Source: Tardiphaga sp. vice304
GTDB lineage: Bacteria > Pseudomonadota > Alphaproteobacteria > Rhizobiales > Xanthobacteraceae
NCBI RefSeq assembly: GCF_007018905.1
Contig: NZ_CP041402.1
Location: 5,382,001 to 5,446,000, forward strand
Length of the DNA: 64,000 nucleotides
Direction of reading: 5' to 3'
Both the position numbers and the translations under genes were made by a program. Shown here one piece after another: positions 8,274-16,943 of the stretch (positions within the stretch are counted from its first letter, which is position 1; each line of letters opens with the position of its first letter). The notes beneath the pieces were generated by a model. It was not told the DNA's origin. It worked only from the letters and a program-made list of their open reading frames with translations, and made no database searches.

Positions 8274-9599
8274 GTGTTGACCAGATTTCTCGACCTGCTG
8301 GCTCGTTTTCGACACGCCAAAAGCGGCAATGTTGCGACTATCTTCGCCGTTGCGCTGGTGCCGCTGATCGCCTTTATCGGCTGCGCGATTGATTACAGCC
8401 GCACCGTGGAGATCCGCGGCAAGATGCAGGCGGCGATCGATGCGGCCAGCGTCGGCTCGGTCGCCCGGAGCTCGCCGGGGTTTATTGCCGCAGGTGCAAT
8501 GACCACCGACGGCGCCATCCCCGCCGGCGTCACCGACGCTACCAACATCTTCAACGGCAACATGTCGGGCCGCAACGGCTACACGTTGACCGGCTTTTCG
8601 GCCGACGTACAGAAAATCGCCGGAAAGGTGGTTTCGACGGTGCAGTACTCAGCAACCGTGCCGACCACTTTCACATCGATCATCGGCTGGAGCCGGCTGG
8701 CGATCTCGGGGACGTCGACATCTGCGGCGTCGATGCCGGCCTATATTGATTTCTATTTGTTGCTGGACAACTCGCCATCGATGGGCGTCGGCGCAACGCC
8801 TGCCGATGTCGCCAAGATGGTCGCTAATACATCGGACCAATGCGCCTTTGCCTGCCATGACAAGCTGAACAGCAACAGTTACTACAATCTCGCCAAGACG
8901 CTCGGCGTGACCACCCGGATCGACGTGTTGCGCACCGCGACTGAAGATCTGATGAGAACGGCCAAGCAGACCGCGACCTATAACAGCCAGTTCAGGATGG
9001 CGATCTACGACTTCGGCGCCTCGGCACAGACCGCGGGTCTTCGCGCCCTGTTTGCACTGTCGGCAAATCTCGACAACGCCAAGACCGAGGCCGGCAAGAT
9101 CGACCTGATGTCGGTCAACGGCCAGAATGACAACAACGATCAGGATACGCCCTACACCACGGCATTGGCTGCGCTGAACAGTGAGATCACCAATCCCGGT
9201 GCCGGAACCGCCGCCGCACCGCAGAAATACGTGTTCTTCGTATCCGACGGCGTCGCCGACGAGTACAATCCGGGCGGCTGCAAAAAGCCCACGAACGGGG
9301 GGCGCTGCCAGTCGCCTATCAACCCCGCTCTCTGCAAGACGCTGACGGACCGCGGTATCAAGGTGGCGGTGCTGTACACCACCTATCTCGCCCTGCCGAC
9401 CAACGGCTGGTACAATGCCTGGATCGACCCGTTCAATGCCGGACCTTATGGTCCCTCCCCGAACAGCGAGATCGCCATCAATATGAAGAGCTGCGCCTCG
9501 CCCGGCTTCTATTTCGAAGTCAGCCCGACGCAAGGCATCGCCCAGGCGATGAGTGCGCTGTTCGAAAAAGCCATTGCCGACGCCCGCATCCGCAGCTAG
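8274..9599 (+). CDS. TadG-like pilus assembly protein with vWA domain
   Basis: A 441-residue protein. Near the N-terminus RHAKSGNVATIFAVALVPLI is the TadE/TadG-like membrane anchor typical of Flp/Tad pseudopilin-like proteins. From about residue 160 a von Willebrand A-like domain begins with the MIDAS-type motif DNSPSM, and a further metal-site region KYVFFVSDGVAD lies in the second half. It also has several cysteines. Start is GTG at 8274 with TTG as the second codon. No other tad or flp genes are nearby, so it is an orphan component that may act with a tad locus elsewhere. Confidence 0.8.
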   Translation: MLTRFLDLLARFRHAKSGNVATIFAVALVPLIAFIGCAIDYSRTVEIRGKMQAAIDAASVGSVARSSPGFIAAGAMTTDGAIPAGVTDATNIFNGNMSGRNGYTLTGFSADVQKIAGKVVSTVQYSATVPTTFTSIIGWSRLAISGTSTSAASMPAYIDFYLLLDNSPSMGVGATPADVAKMVANTSDQCAFACHDKLNSNSYYNLAKTLGVTTRIDVLRTATEDLMRTAKQTATYNSQFRMAIYDFGASAQTAGLRALFALSANLDNAKTEAGKIDLMSVNGQNDNNDQDTPYTTALAALNSEITNPGAGTAAAPQKYVFFVSDGVADEYNPGGCKKPTNGGRCQSPINPALCKTLTDRGIKVAVLYTTYLALPTNGWYNAWIDPFNAGPYGPSPNSEIAINMKSCASPGFYFEVSPTQGIAQAMSALFEKAIADARIRS

Positions 9600-9655
9600 T
9601 GCTCATACTCTGCTAGGCGTGCCGGAAATTGATACGGCGCTCGCGCGCTCCACGT

Positions 9656-9681
9656 GTCGTCCCCGCGAAAGCGCGGACGAC
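9656..9681. repeat. Short palindromic intergenic repeat unit
   Basis: GTCGTCCCCGCG, a 3-nt loop and GCGCGGACGAC form an imperfect hairpin between two convergent genes. It resembles the GTCGTCCC unit at 56596-56733 and may also serve as transcription end for both neighbours. Confidence 0.6.
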
Positions 9682-9690
9682 AAACAGAAA

Positions 9691-10689
9691 CTATCCCCTT
9701 GTTTCCCTCGCCGTGAGCCCCGGCGAACCGCGGCCGGCGACCTCGGCGGCCTTGACCAGCGCCACTATGCGCTGCGCCAGCGGCGCCTTCAATCCATGTT
9801 GCGCGGCGGTGCGCAGGATCACCCCCTGCAGATAATCGACCTCGGTGCGGCGACGGCGCTCGAGATCCTCCCACATCGAGGAGCGCGCGTGCGGATCGAT
9901 CTGCATGGTGCGACCGAGCAGCAGCCTGAACAGGCCATCGGGCAGCCGCAGCAGAAGCGGCGTCAGCGCCATCGGCAATGGCGTCGGTGAGACCGGGCGG
10001 ATGCCCGCCGCCCGGATCGCGGCGAGCCCTTCTGCCATCTGGTCGGCAAACAGCCTGCGCCATTCGCGCTGCGCCAACTGTTCGCGCAGCGGCAGGCCGG
10101 ACAGCGCATTGAGCGCATTGTTGAGATTAAGCACCAGCTTGCCCCATTGCACACCGGCGATATCGTCGGTCGCACGGACGGGCAGGTCCGCTACCGACAA
10201 TGCCTGCGCGGTGCCGGCGTCGTCGCGTGCCACGACGATGTCGCCCGAGGTGGCGCGATGCATGCGGCCTTCCCCCATGGCCACGACGTTGAACGGCACC
10301 ATCCCGCCCAGCACGCGATGCCGCGGCAATATGGTCTGCAGCGCATCGACATTGCCGATGCCGTTCTGCAGGCTGACGATCACCGCATCTTCCGGCGCAT
10401 ATCGCGCAATCAGTTCGGCGATTTCCGGGCTGTCGGCGCTCTTGACGGTGACCAGGATGACCGCTGCGTCGCGCAGGATGGCGGGATCGTCGGACAACAG
10501 CATCCCGGCAGCCGGCATCTTCCGGTCGAGCCCGTCGAAGGAAGTCAGTCGCAGGCCGTGGCGGCTGACCTCTTCGATCACGCGCGCCCGCGCCAGCAGC
10601 GTGACCTCGCGACCGCCGGCGGCCAGCATGCCGCCGACAAAGCAGCCGATGCTTCCGGCGCCGGCAATTCCAATCGGCCGCTGTGTCAT
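9691..10689 (-). CDS. 2-dehydropantoate 2-reductase (ketopantoate reductase family)
   Basis: A 332-residue cytoplasmic oxidoreductase. The NADPH-binding Rossmann motif GIAGAGSIGCFVGG is at the N-terminus. The catalytic region has the family pattern (VSLQNGIGN; KLVLNLNNALNALSG with the conserved lysine and asparagine), then a helical ApbA/PanE C-terminal domain. The family reduces ketopantoate to pantoate for CoA synthesis, but paralogues are common and this one has no pantothenate neighbours, so panE is not assigned. ATG at 10689 has GGGAGA upstream. Confidence 0.82.
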   Translation of the reverse strand: MTQRPIGIAGAGSIGCFVGGMLAAGGREVTLLARARVIEEVSRHGLRLTSFDGLDRKMPAAGMLLSDDPAILRDAAVILVTVKSADSPEIAELIARYAPEDAVIVSLQNGIGNVDALQTILPRHRVLGGMVPFNVVAMGEGRMHRATSGDIVVARDDAGTAQALSVADLPVRATDDIAGVQWGKLVLNLNNALNALSGLPLREQLAQREWRRLFADQMAEGLAAIRAAGIRPVSPTPLPMALTPLLLRLPDGLFRLLLGRTMQIDPHARSSMWEDLERRRRTEVDYLQGVILRTAAQHGLKAPLAQRIVALVKAAEVAGRGSPGLTARETRG

Positions 10690-10817
10690 CGCTGTCTCCC
10701 GGATCATTGATAGCAGTAAAATTCCGCGCCGCCAGCCGCCGATGGAACCCGTTTGGCTTGAAGGCGTCATACCGCACCGCTATGTTCGTTTCCGGGCTGG
10801 CACCACAGGAGATTGCG

Positions 10818-11453
10818 ATGGGTTTGCTCGATATTCTCAACGGCATGCAGAACGGCCCGCGCGGCCCCAGCGATCCCAACGACAAGAGCGGCGGCATGTC
10901 GCCGATGACGGTGGCGATCCTCGCGCTGCTGGCCTACAAAGGCTACAAGCATTTCAACGGGACTCACCCGGGCAAGGTCCAGCAGGCGCCTTCGCCGACG
11001 CCGATGCCGGCCCCCAACACCATGCAGGCTGATAGCGGCGGCCTCGGCGGCATGCTTGGCAGCATCTTCGGCGGTCAGAGCAATCATCCGGGACAGGCCG
11101 GCGGCGCGCAGGGCGGCGGTCTCGGTGGCCTGCTCGGCGGGCTGCTGGCCGGCGGCGCGGCCGGCTCGGTGTTGTCGGGCGGCCTCGGCGATCTGCTCAA
11201 GCAATTCCAGCAGAACGGCCACGGGGAAGTGGCGGACTCCTGGGTCAGCCCCGGCCCCAACAAACAAATTGCGCCGAACGATCTCGCCGAAGCCCTCGGT
11301 GCAGATCAGATCGACCAGCTGACCTCGCGCACCGGCCTGTCGCGCGAGCAACTGCTGCAGGACCTCAGCCAGGAATTGCCAGACGCCGTCGATGATTTCA
11401 CGCCAAACGGCCGTGTGCCGACGGAGGATGAAGCCGCCTCGCGCTGGGTTTAA
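10818..11453 (+). CDS. YidB-family (DUF937) protein
   Basis: A 211-residue protein beginning MGLLDILNGMQNG, the typical YidB start. Glycine-rich stretches (GGLGGLLGGLLAGGAAG) follow, then the C-terminal DUF937-like segment with WVSPGPNKQIAPNDLAEALG and LSREQLLQDLSQELP. Function is not established for the family. ATG has AGGAG six nt upstream. It is followed after 30 nt by a small stress-membrane gene, so both are probably co-transcribed up to the terminator at 11766. Confidence 0.85.
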   Translation: MGLLDILNGMQNGPRGPSDPNDKSGGMSPMTVAILALLAYKGYKHFNGTHPGKVQQAPSPTPMPAPNTMQADSGGLGGMLGSIFGGQSNHPGQAGGAQGGGLGGLLGGLLAGGAAGSVLSGGLGDLLKQFQQNGHGEVADSWVSPGPNKQIAPNDLAEALGADQIDQLTSRTGLSREQLLQDLSQELPDAVDDFTPNGRVPTEDEAASRWV

Positions 11454-11483
11454 TCCCACTTCATTTACGCAAAGGATATTGCA

Positions 11484-11753
11484 ATGCTCTGGATACTCTT
11501 GATCGGCTTCGTCGCCGGCATCATCGCCCGAATGCTTTCGCCGGGCCCGAACAACCCCAGCGGATTCATCCTGACCACCGTGCTCGGCATCGCCGGCGCG
11601 TTTCTCGCGACCTTCATCGGCCAGCAGATCGGTCACTACGGCCCCAACCAGGGCGCCGGCTTCATCACCGCCACGCTCGGCGCGCTGGTGGTGTTGTTCA
11701 TCTGGAACAGGCTGGTCGCCAGCCGGATGATTTCGGATCCCGGCCAGCGCTGA
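11484..11753 (+). CDS. GlsB/YeaQ/YmgE-family stress-response membrane protein
   Basis: An 89-residue hydrophobic protein with three membrane segments and the family's glycine-rich helix pattern (LIGFVAGIIARMLSPGPN, TVLGIAGAFLATFIG). These transglycosylase-associated small inner-membrane proteins are induced by stress in several bacteria; the mechanism is unknown. AAAGGA precedes the ATG. It is the second gene after the YidB-like gene. Confidence 0.88.
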   Translation: MLWILLIGFVAGIIARMLSPGPNNPSGFILTTVLGIAGAFLATFIGQQIGHYGPNQGAGFITATLGALVVLFIWNRLVASRMISDPGQR

Positions 11754-11765
11754 TCCGCGCATACA

Positions 11766-11799
11766 AAGCCCCGGAGGTTATGCCTCCGGGGCTTTTTTA
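11766..11799 (+). terminator. Rho-independent terminator
   Basis: AAGCCCCGGAGG and its complement CCTCCGGGGCTT around a short loop, followed by TTTT, lie 13 nt after the YeaQ-like stop codon. It may also work for the convergent SDR gene. Confidence 0.92.
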
Positions 11800-11810
11800 C
11801 GTCTGCGGGT

Positions 11811-12593
11811 TCACGACAGATGCATGCCCGCATCCATCCGCACCACTTCGCCCGTCATGTTGCTCGACGGCGAGGTGGCAAGGAAGCAGATTAGGCTGGC
11901 GATGTCCTCGGCCGTGGACGCCAGCTTCAGTGGCGTTTTGGCGATCACCGCATCGCGCACCTTGGCGGCGGCATCGGCACCACGCCCCTTGGTGAACCAC
12001 GGCGTATCGATATAGCCGGGACATACCGTATTGACGCGGATCGACGGCGCCAGCGCGCGCGCCAGTGACAGCGTCATGGTATTCAGCGCGCCCTTGCTGG
12101 CGGCATAGGCCACCGACGAACCGCTGCCGGCGAGGCCGGCGATCGACGAGACGTTGACGACCGCGGACGCCCGGCACGACGCCGTAGCGCCGGCCTGGAG
12201 CAGCGACCGCGCCGCGCGCACCATCTGATACGGACCGATCGTGTTGACGCCAAAGATCCACTGGAAGTCCGCAGCAGAAAGCCCATCCAGGTCGTCATGC
12301 GGTACGTGCTTGGTGACGCCGGCATTGTTGACCAGCGCATCGATGCGGCCCCACGGCGCCGCGGCGGCGATGATCTTCTTGCAATCCTCATCCTTCGAGA
12401 CGTCGCCCTGCACCACAACGACTTCCGCAGCGCCCAGGCTGCGGCAATGCTCGGCAGTGGCCATCGCTTCCTTTTCGCTCGACGAATAATTGATCACCAG
12501 GCGCGCGCCGTCCTTCGCCAGGATCGCGGCTGTCGCGGCCCCCAGACCTGACGCCGACCCCGTAATCACCACGCACAAACCATCCTTCGACAT
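11811..12593 (-). CDS. SDR-family NAD(P)-dependent oxidoreductase
   Basis: A 260-residue classical short-chain dehydrogenase. Visible motifs are the cofactor loop TGSASGLG, NNAG, the catalytic serine in NVSSIAG and the YAASK tyrosine-lysine pair, then PGYIDTPW. ATG at 12593 has GGGGGA six nt upstream. It is divergent from two acyl-CoA dehydrogenase genes across 248 bp, and may supply the 3-hydroxyacyl-CoA dehydrogenase or another alcohol oxidation step in that cluster; this role is inferred from position only. Confidence 0.85.
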   Translation of the reverse strand: MSKDGLCVVITGSASGLGAATAAILAKDGARLVINYSSSEKEAMATAEHCRSLGAAEVVVVQGDVSKDEDCKKIIAAAAPWGRIDALVNNAGVTKHVPHDDLDGLSAADFQWIFGVNTIGPYQMVRAARSLLQAGATASCRASAVVNVSSIAGLAGSGSSVAYAASKGALNTMTLSLARALAPSIRVNTVCPGYIDTPWFTKGRGADAAAKVRDAVIAKTPLKLASTAEDIASLICFLATSPSSNMTGEVVRMDAGMHLS

Positions 12594-12841
12594 GCATTCC
12601 CCCTGATCGTATTGATCTTGATTGCCGCCGCAGCATAGTTGCCGGCACCAATGATGCAAATTGCCGTCGCTGCCGCTGCGCGGAATAACCGAAGGCGACC
12701 GCATGTCCCCACCGCAGGCCGCCCTGCGGGGAGCAACGCTTGTCACGGCCGGTGCTTTTCCGCATCATGATCGCAACAACAGGGGTCGCACCGGTGCCGG
12801 CATTTCGCCGCACGAGATGTGCGCTTGCAGTGAGGAACGCG

Positions 12842-13909
12842 GTGACGGAGACGGATAATATCGTTGTCGAGACCGCAGAGCGAATTTTCGCCGATCTCGC
12901 CGGCGCGCAGACCATCAACAAGAGCACCGACGGCAAATGGAAGGTCGCGCTGTGGCAGGCGCTGGCCGAATCCGGGTTGCCGCTGTCCTGGGTGCCGGAG
13001 GACTGCGACGGCTCCGGCGCCAGCATGGCCGAGGGTTTTGCCGTGATCGGCGCCGCCGGCCGCGCCGGCCTTTCCGTGCCGCTCGCTGAAACCATGCTGG
13101 CCGGCTGGTGGCTGTCGCAGGCGAAGATCGCCTCGCCCGAAGGGATGATGACGGTCGCACCGACCAACCCGAAGGACAGCCTGACGCTGAACGCCGACGG
13201 CACCATCAGCGGCCGTGCCCGCAGCGTGCCGTTCGCGTCGCAGGTCCAGCATATCGCCGTCATCGCCAGTGGGACTGGTGGCGCCTCGATCGCGCTGCTC
13301 GAGGCCGGCGCCTGCCGCATCGAGCAGGGCCTCAATCTTGCGAACGATCCGTCGGATATCGTCACCTTCGACCGCGTCAGGCCGCTGTCGATCGCGGCTG
13401 CCCCTGCCGGTATCGACGCCCGGTCGCTGCAACTGATGGGCGCGCTGCTGCGCAGCCTGCAGATCTCGGGCGCGATGGAGAGCATGCTCGACATCAGCGT
13501 GACCTATGCCGGCGAGCGCGTCGCCTTCGAGAAGAAGATCTCGAAATTCCAGGCGGTGCAGCACAATTTGGCAAGGCTCGCCGGCGAAACCTCGGCCGCG
13601 CTGGCCGCGGCGTCCTCCGCGGCCGAAGCGCTGTCCCATGATGGCGCCGCCTTCGACGATGCGATCCTTCTCGAAGTGGCCGCCGCCAAGATCCGCTGCG
13701 GCGAGGCGGCCGAAAAAGGCGCGGCGATCGCGCATCAGGTATTCGGCGCGATCGGCTTCACGCAGGAGCACATCCTGCACCGCTTCACGCTGCGCGCGCT
13801 GGCCTGGCGCGACGATTTCGGATCCGAGAGTTTCTGGGCGGTCGAACTCGGCCGCATGGTCGCCGCGCGCGGCGCCGACGAATTGTGGCCGCTGGTCGCC
13901 TCGCGGTGA
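12842..13909 (+). CDS. Acyl-CoA dehydrogenase-like protein, probably non-catalytic subunit
   Basis: About 355 residues with acyl-CoA dehydrogenase fold features, including the C-terminal helical domain (HQVFGAIGFTQEHILHRFTL). The FAD-contact motifs of the middle beta-domain are not recognisable. It is followed 37 nt later by a canonical dehydrogenase, a pattern seen for heteromeric alpha2beta2 acyl-CoA dehydrogenases where one subunit has lost key residues. I chose GTG at 12842 because AGGA lies six nt upstream; the frame is open further 5' but that part looks non-coding. Confidence 0.75.
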   Translation: MTETDNIVVETAERIFADLAGAQTINKSTDGKWKVALWQALAESGLPLSWVPEDCDGSGASMAEGFAVIGAAGRAGLSVPLAETMLAGWWLSQAKIASPEGMMTVAPTNPKDSLTLNADGTISGRARSVPFASQVQHIAVIASGTGGASIALLEAGACRIEQGLNLANDPSDIVTFDRVRPLSIAAAPAGIDARSLQLMGALLRSLQISGAMESMLDISVTYAGERVAFEKKISKFQAVQHNLARLAGETSAALAAASSAAEALSHDGAAFDDAILLEVAAAKIRCGEAAEKGAAIAHQVFGAIGFTQEHILHRFTLRALAWRDDFGSESFWAVELGRMVAARGADELWPLVASR

Positions 13910-13946
13910 ACCCGCTCAACCAGACTTCTGAACAAGCGAGATTGTC

Positions 13947-15107
13947 ATGACTGCCGCCCTTCGTTTCGATCCGATCCGCCTGCCCGACGAATGCGAGGTG
14001 CTGCGCCGCGAAGTCCGCGCCTTCCTCGCCGAGGAAATCGCCGCCGGCACCTTCGACCCGCACAAGCCCTTGCGCGAAGACGCCGACGCGCCGGAATTCT
14101 CGCGCCGTGTCGGCCAACGCGGCTGGCTCGGCATGACCTGGCCGAAGCAATATGGCGGGCACGAGCGCAGCTATCTCGAACGCTACGTCGTGACCGAGGA
14201 GATGCGCGTGGCGAACGCGCCGGTGCGGCGCTTCTTCGTCGCCGACCGGCAGAGCGGCCCGGTGCTGCTGAAATACGCGCCCGAGCATATCAAGATGGAT
14301 ATCCTGCCGCGGATCTGCCGCGGCGAGGTGTGCTTCTCGATCGGCATGAGCGAGCCCAATTCCGGCTCCGACCTGTTCGCCGCGAAAACAAAAGCCACCA
14401 AGACGGACGGCGGCTGGCTGATCAACGGCAGCAAGATCTGGACGACGTCGGCCCACATGGCCGACTACATGATCGCGATCTTCCGCACCTCGCCCTCGAC
14501 CAAGGAAAATCGCCGCCACGGCCTGACGCAGTTTCTCGTCGACATGAAGAAGCCGGGCATCAAGGTCAACCCGATCGGGCAGATTACCGGTCAGACCGAA
14601 TTCAACGAAGTGGTGTTCACCGACCATTTCGTGCCGGACGACCACATGCTCGGCGAGCTCGACGGCGCCTGGAAACAGGCGACGAGCGAACTCGCCTTCG
14701 AGCGTTCCGGGCCGGAGCGCTTTCTCGAGACCTATTATGTGCTGACCGAGCTGGTTCGTACCATCGGCGCACATCCCGACACGCGCAGCGCCGAAGGCAT
14801 CGGCCGGCTGGTGGCGCAGTTGCACACCATGCGGCGGATGTCGGTGTCGGTGGCCGGCATGCTGCAGGCCGGCAAAGAGCCGGTGGTGGAAGCCTCGATC
14901 GTCAAGGACATCGGAACGATCTGGGAGCAGCAATTGCCGCACCGCGTCCGCGAACTCGCGGCCTTCGCCGATGCCGACCACACCAACCACGCCACGCTCG
15001 ACGAGATGCTGACCTTCGCGATCCGCACTGCGCCGAAGCTGACCATCCAGGGCGGCACCACCGAAGTCCTGCGCGGCATCATCGCGCGCGGGCTGGGGCT
15101 GCGCTGA
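13947..15107 (+). CDS. Acyl-CoA dehydrogenase, catalytic subunit candidate
   Basis: A 386-residue flavoprotein with the standard order: N-terminal helical domain, middle domain with CFSIGMSEPNSGSDL and the FAD loop WLINGSKIWTTSAH, and C-terminal helical domain ending TIQGGTTEVLRGIIARGLG. It forms the alpha,beta double bond in an acyl-CoA, passing electrons to ETF. Close spacing after the degenerate paralogue suggests a heteromer. Substrate unknown; ring-containing or branched acyl-CoAs are typical for paired subunits. Confidence 0.88.
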   Translation: MTAALRFDPIRLPDECEVLRREVRAFLAEEIAAGTFDPHKPLREDADAPEFSRRVGQRGWLGMTWPKQYGGHERSYLERYVVTEEMRVANAPVRRFFVADRQSGPVLLKYAPEHIKMDILPRICRGEVCFSIGMSEPNSGSDLFAAKTKATKTDGGWLINGSKIWTTSAHMADYMIAIFRTSPSTKENRRHGLTQFLVDMKKPGIKVNPIGQITGQTEFNEVVFTDHFVPDDHMLGELDGAWKQATSELAFERSGPERFLETYYVLTELVRTIGAHPDTRSAEGIGRLVAQLHTMRRMSVSVAGMLQAGKEPVVEASIVKDIGTIWEQQLPHRVRELAAFADADHTNHATLDEMLTFAIRTAPKLTIQGGTTEVLRGIIARGLGLR

Positions 15108-15116
15108 CCCACCACT

Positions 15117-15230
15117 GTCGTTCCGGGGCGCTAGGGCGACGCCCGAGCGAACCCGGAACCTCGAACTAATGAAAACACATCGGGATTCCGGGTTCGCGGC
15201 CGGCTGACGCCGCCCGCGCCCCGGAATGAC
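15117..15230. repeat. Dispersed palindromic repeat (GTCGTTCCGG...CCCGGAATGAC), copy 1
   Basis: It begins GTCGTTCCGG and ends CCGGAATGAC, near-inverse ends, with an internal dyad of AACCCGGAA and GGATTCCGGGTT. A related copy is at 17760-17888. Both lie just upstream of an enoyl-CoA hydratase gene. Confidence 0.8.
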
Positions 15231-15250
15231 AATTCACAACGAGGACTCCC

Positions 15251-16057
15251 ATGACCACCTATAAAGACATCGCCGTCGAGACCCGCGGCCACATCGCGAT
15301 CATCGAGATCCGCAAGCCGCCGTTCAACTTCTTCGACATCATGCTGATCCAGCAGATCGCCAACGCGCTTGACGAGATCGATGCCGATCCGGAGATCCGC
15401 GCCACCGTGTTGTGCGCGCAGGGCAAGGCGTTCTGCGCCGGCGCGGATTTCAGCGATCCGAACCGCAAGGAAACCGAGGCGGCGGCCAAGAGCGGCGACC
15501 CCGCCGACAATCTCGGCTCGATCGGCCATCTCTATATGGAAGCCGTGCGGATCTTTCGGGCGAAGAAGCCGATCGTTGCCGCCGTGCAGGGGGCTGCGAT
15601 CGGTGGCGGTCTGGGCCTCGCGGTCTCCGCGGACTTCCGCGTTGCCTGCCCGGAAGCGCGCTTTGCCGCGAACTTCACAAAACTCGGCTTCCATCCCGGC
15701 TTCGGCTTGACCGTGGCGCTGCCGGAGATCGTCGGCAAGAACAACGCCGAGCTGATGTTCTACACCAGCCGCCGCGTCGGCGGCGAGGAAGCGCTGAAGA
15801 TGGGCCTCGTCAACGTGCTGGTCCCACTGGCCGAGGTGCGCGACGCCGCGATCAAGCTGGCGGAAGAGATCGCCGAGAACTCGCCGCTCGGCCTGCTGTC
15901 GACCCGCGCCACGATGAAAGGTGACCTAGCCGACCGCGTCGCCAAAGCCACCGAACACGAGTTGGCCGAACAGACCCGGCTGCGCGCGACCGACGACTTC
16001 AAGGAAGGCGTCAAGGCGACGGAAGAACGACGCGTGGCCAATTTCAAGGGCAGGTAG
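15251..16057 (+). CDS. Enoyl-CoA hydratase/isomerase family protein
   Basis: A 268-residue crotonase-fold protein. The oxyanion-hole strands are seen in AFCAGADFS and AAIGGGLGLAVSADFR. It would hydrate the product of the dehydrogenase pair just upstream, the next step of a beta-oxidation-like path. A GAGGA ribosome site precedes the ATG. A dispersed repeat lies between it and the dehydrogenase, so co-transcription is likely but the hairpins may modulate it. Confidence 0.87.
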   Translation: MTTYKDIAVETRGHIAIIEIRKPPFNFFDIMLIQQIANALDEIDADPEIRATVLCAQGKAFCAGADFSDPNRKETEAAAKSGDPADNLGSIGHLYMEAVRIFRAKKPIVAAVQGAAIGGGLGLAVSADFRVACPEARFAANFTKLGFHPGFGLTVALPEIVGKNNAELMFYTSRRVGGEEALKMGLVNVLVPLAEVRDAAIKLAEEIAENSPLGLLSTRATMKGDLADRVAKATEHELAEQTRLRATDDFKEGVKATEERRVANFKGR

Positions 16058-16060
16058 TTC

Positions 16061-16171
16061 GTAGCCCGGATGAAGTCGCCGGGCCGCGCCGGCGGTACGG
16101 CGACGAAATCCGGGAAAAGCGCCAGCAGCGATAGGCCGGTCCCGGATTGCGCTTCGCTTCATCCGGGCTAC
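16061..16171. repeat. Dispersed palindromic repeat (GTAGCCCGGATGA family), copy 1
   Basis: The unit starts GTAGCCCGGATGA and ends with the inverse TCATCCGGGCTAC, with CCGGGA-type internal motifs. Further copies are at 21592-21694 and 62910-63013. It lies between convergent genes. Confidence 0.88.
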
Positions 16172-16180
16172 GCTCGGCTC

Positions 16181-16942
16181 CTACCCAGCGATATGAAACG
16201 TCACCCCACTCAGCAGAAAGTTCTCGCCGCCGCACGGGCAGCCGCGGGTGCGCGCGGCGTCGATGACCTGCGCCACATCGCGCACTTTGAACGTCAGCCC
16301 GGTCAACGCCTCATTGCCACCCGGCATGAAACGCAGATACGCATTCGGCAGCACGATCTGCGGCGCGTCGTGCTCGCCGCGGCTGACATCGACTCCGATG
16401 ATCCTGCTCCAGTGCCGTGCGAGATCTTCTGGATCAGGGCTCTGCAATTCGACGCCCAGCAAGGCCAGCGTGGTGTCGGTGCGGATCGAACGCGGCCAAT
16501 CCGGCCCCGCCGGCGGATAGACGCCGAAAATATTGTCGCTGCCTTCGGTATGGTTGAACTCGATGAAGGCGGCGCGGCAGTCGCGCGGATGCAGCTGGAC
16601 GCCGCGATACGGCGCGTGCTCGATCACATTGGCAATCCGCACGCCGATCTGCTGCGCGTGGCGACCGAGCTCGTCCGGATCGTCACAGGAGAAGATCGCC
16701 ATGTAGCCGCCGAAGCCGCGGCTCTTATCGAGAAAGCGCCCGGCGGCGGTGCCGTCCTGCGTCGGCGCGACGACCTCGAGCAGCGTGCTGTCGACCGGCA
16801 GCAGCGCATTCTCCAGGCCGTATTTCGCGACCCCGGGATCGCGGTAGCAGACCTCCAGGCCCATGATCGCGGCGATATCGCCGACCACCGGTTCGAGATG
16901 CGGCGCCACCAGACAGACCTGCCGAAGCCGCATCTCGCCCAT
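16181..16942 (-). CDS. VOC-family (glyoxalase/dioxygenase-fold) protein
   Basis: A 253-residue protein with two betaalphabeta VOC-like halves; the first starts RQVCLVAPHLEPVVGDIAAI and the second LALLGVELQSPDPEDLARHW. Possible metal ligands are His and Glu residues (for example the terminal FHIAG strand), but a complete triad is not certain. Its start is 1 nt from the stop of the upstream hydratase gene, so the two are translationally coupled. A CoA-ester lyase or epimerase role is possible but not shown. Confidence 0.7.
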   Translation of the reverse strand: MGEMRLRQVCLVAPHLEPVVGDIAAIMGLEVCYRDPGVAKYGLENALLPVDSTLLEVVAPTQDGTAAGRFLDKSRGFGGYMAIFSCDDPDELGRHAQQIGVRIANVIEHAPYRGVQLHPRDCRAAFIEFNHTEGSDNIFGVYPPAGPDWPRSIRTDTTLALLGVELQSPDPEDLARHWSRIIGVDVSRGEHDAPQIVLPNAYLRFMPGGNEALTGLTFKVRDVAQVIDAARTRGCPCGGENFLLSGVTFHIAG

Positions 16943-16943
16943 G

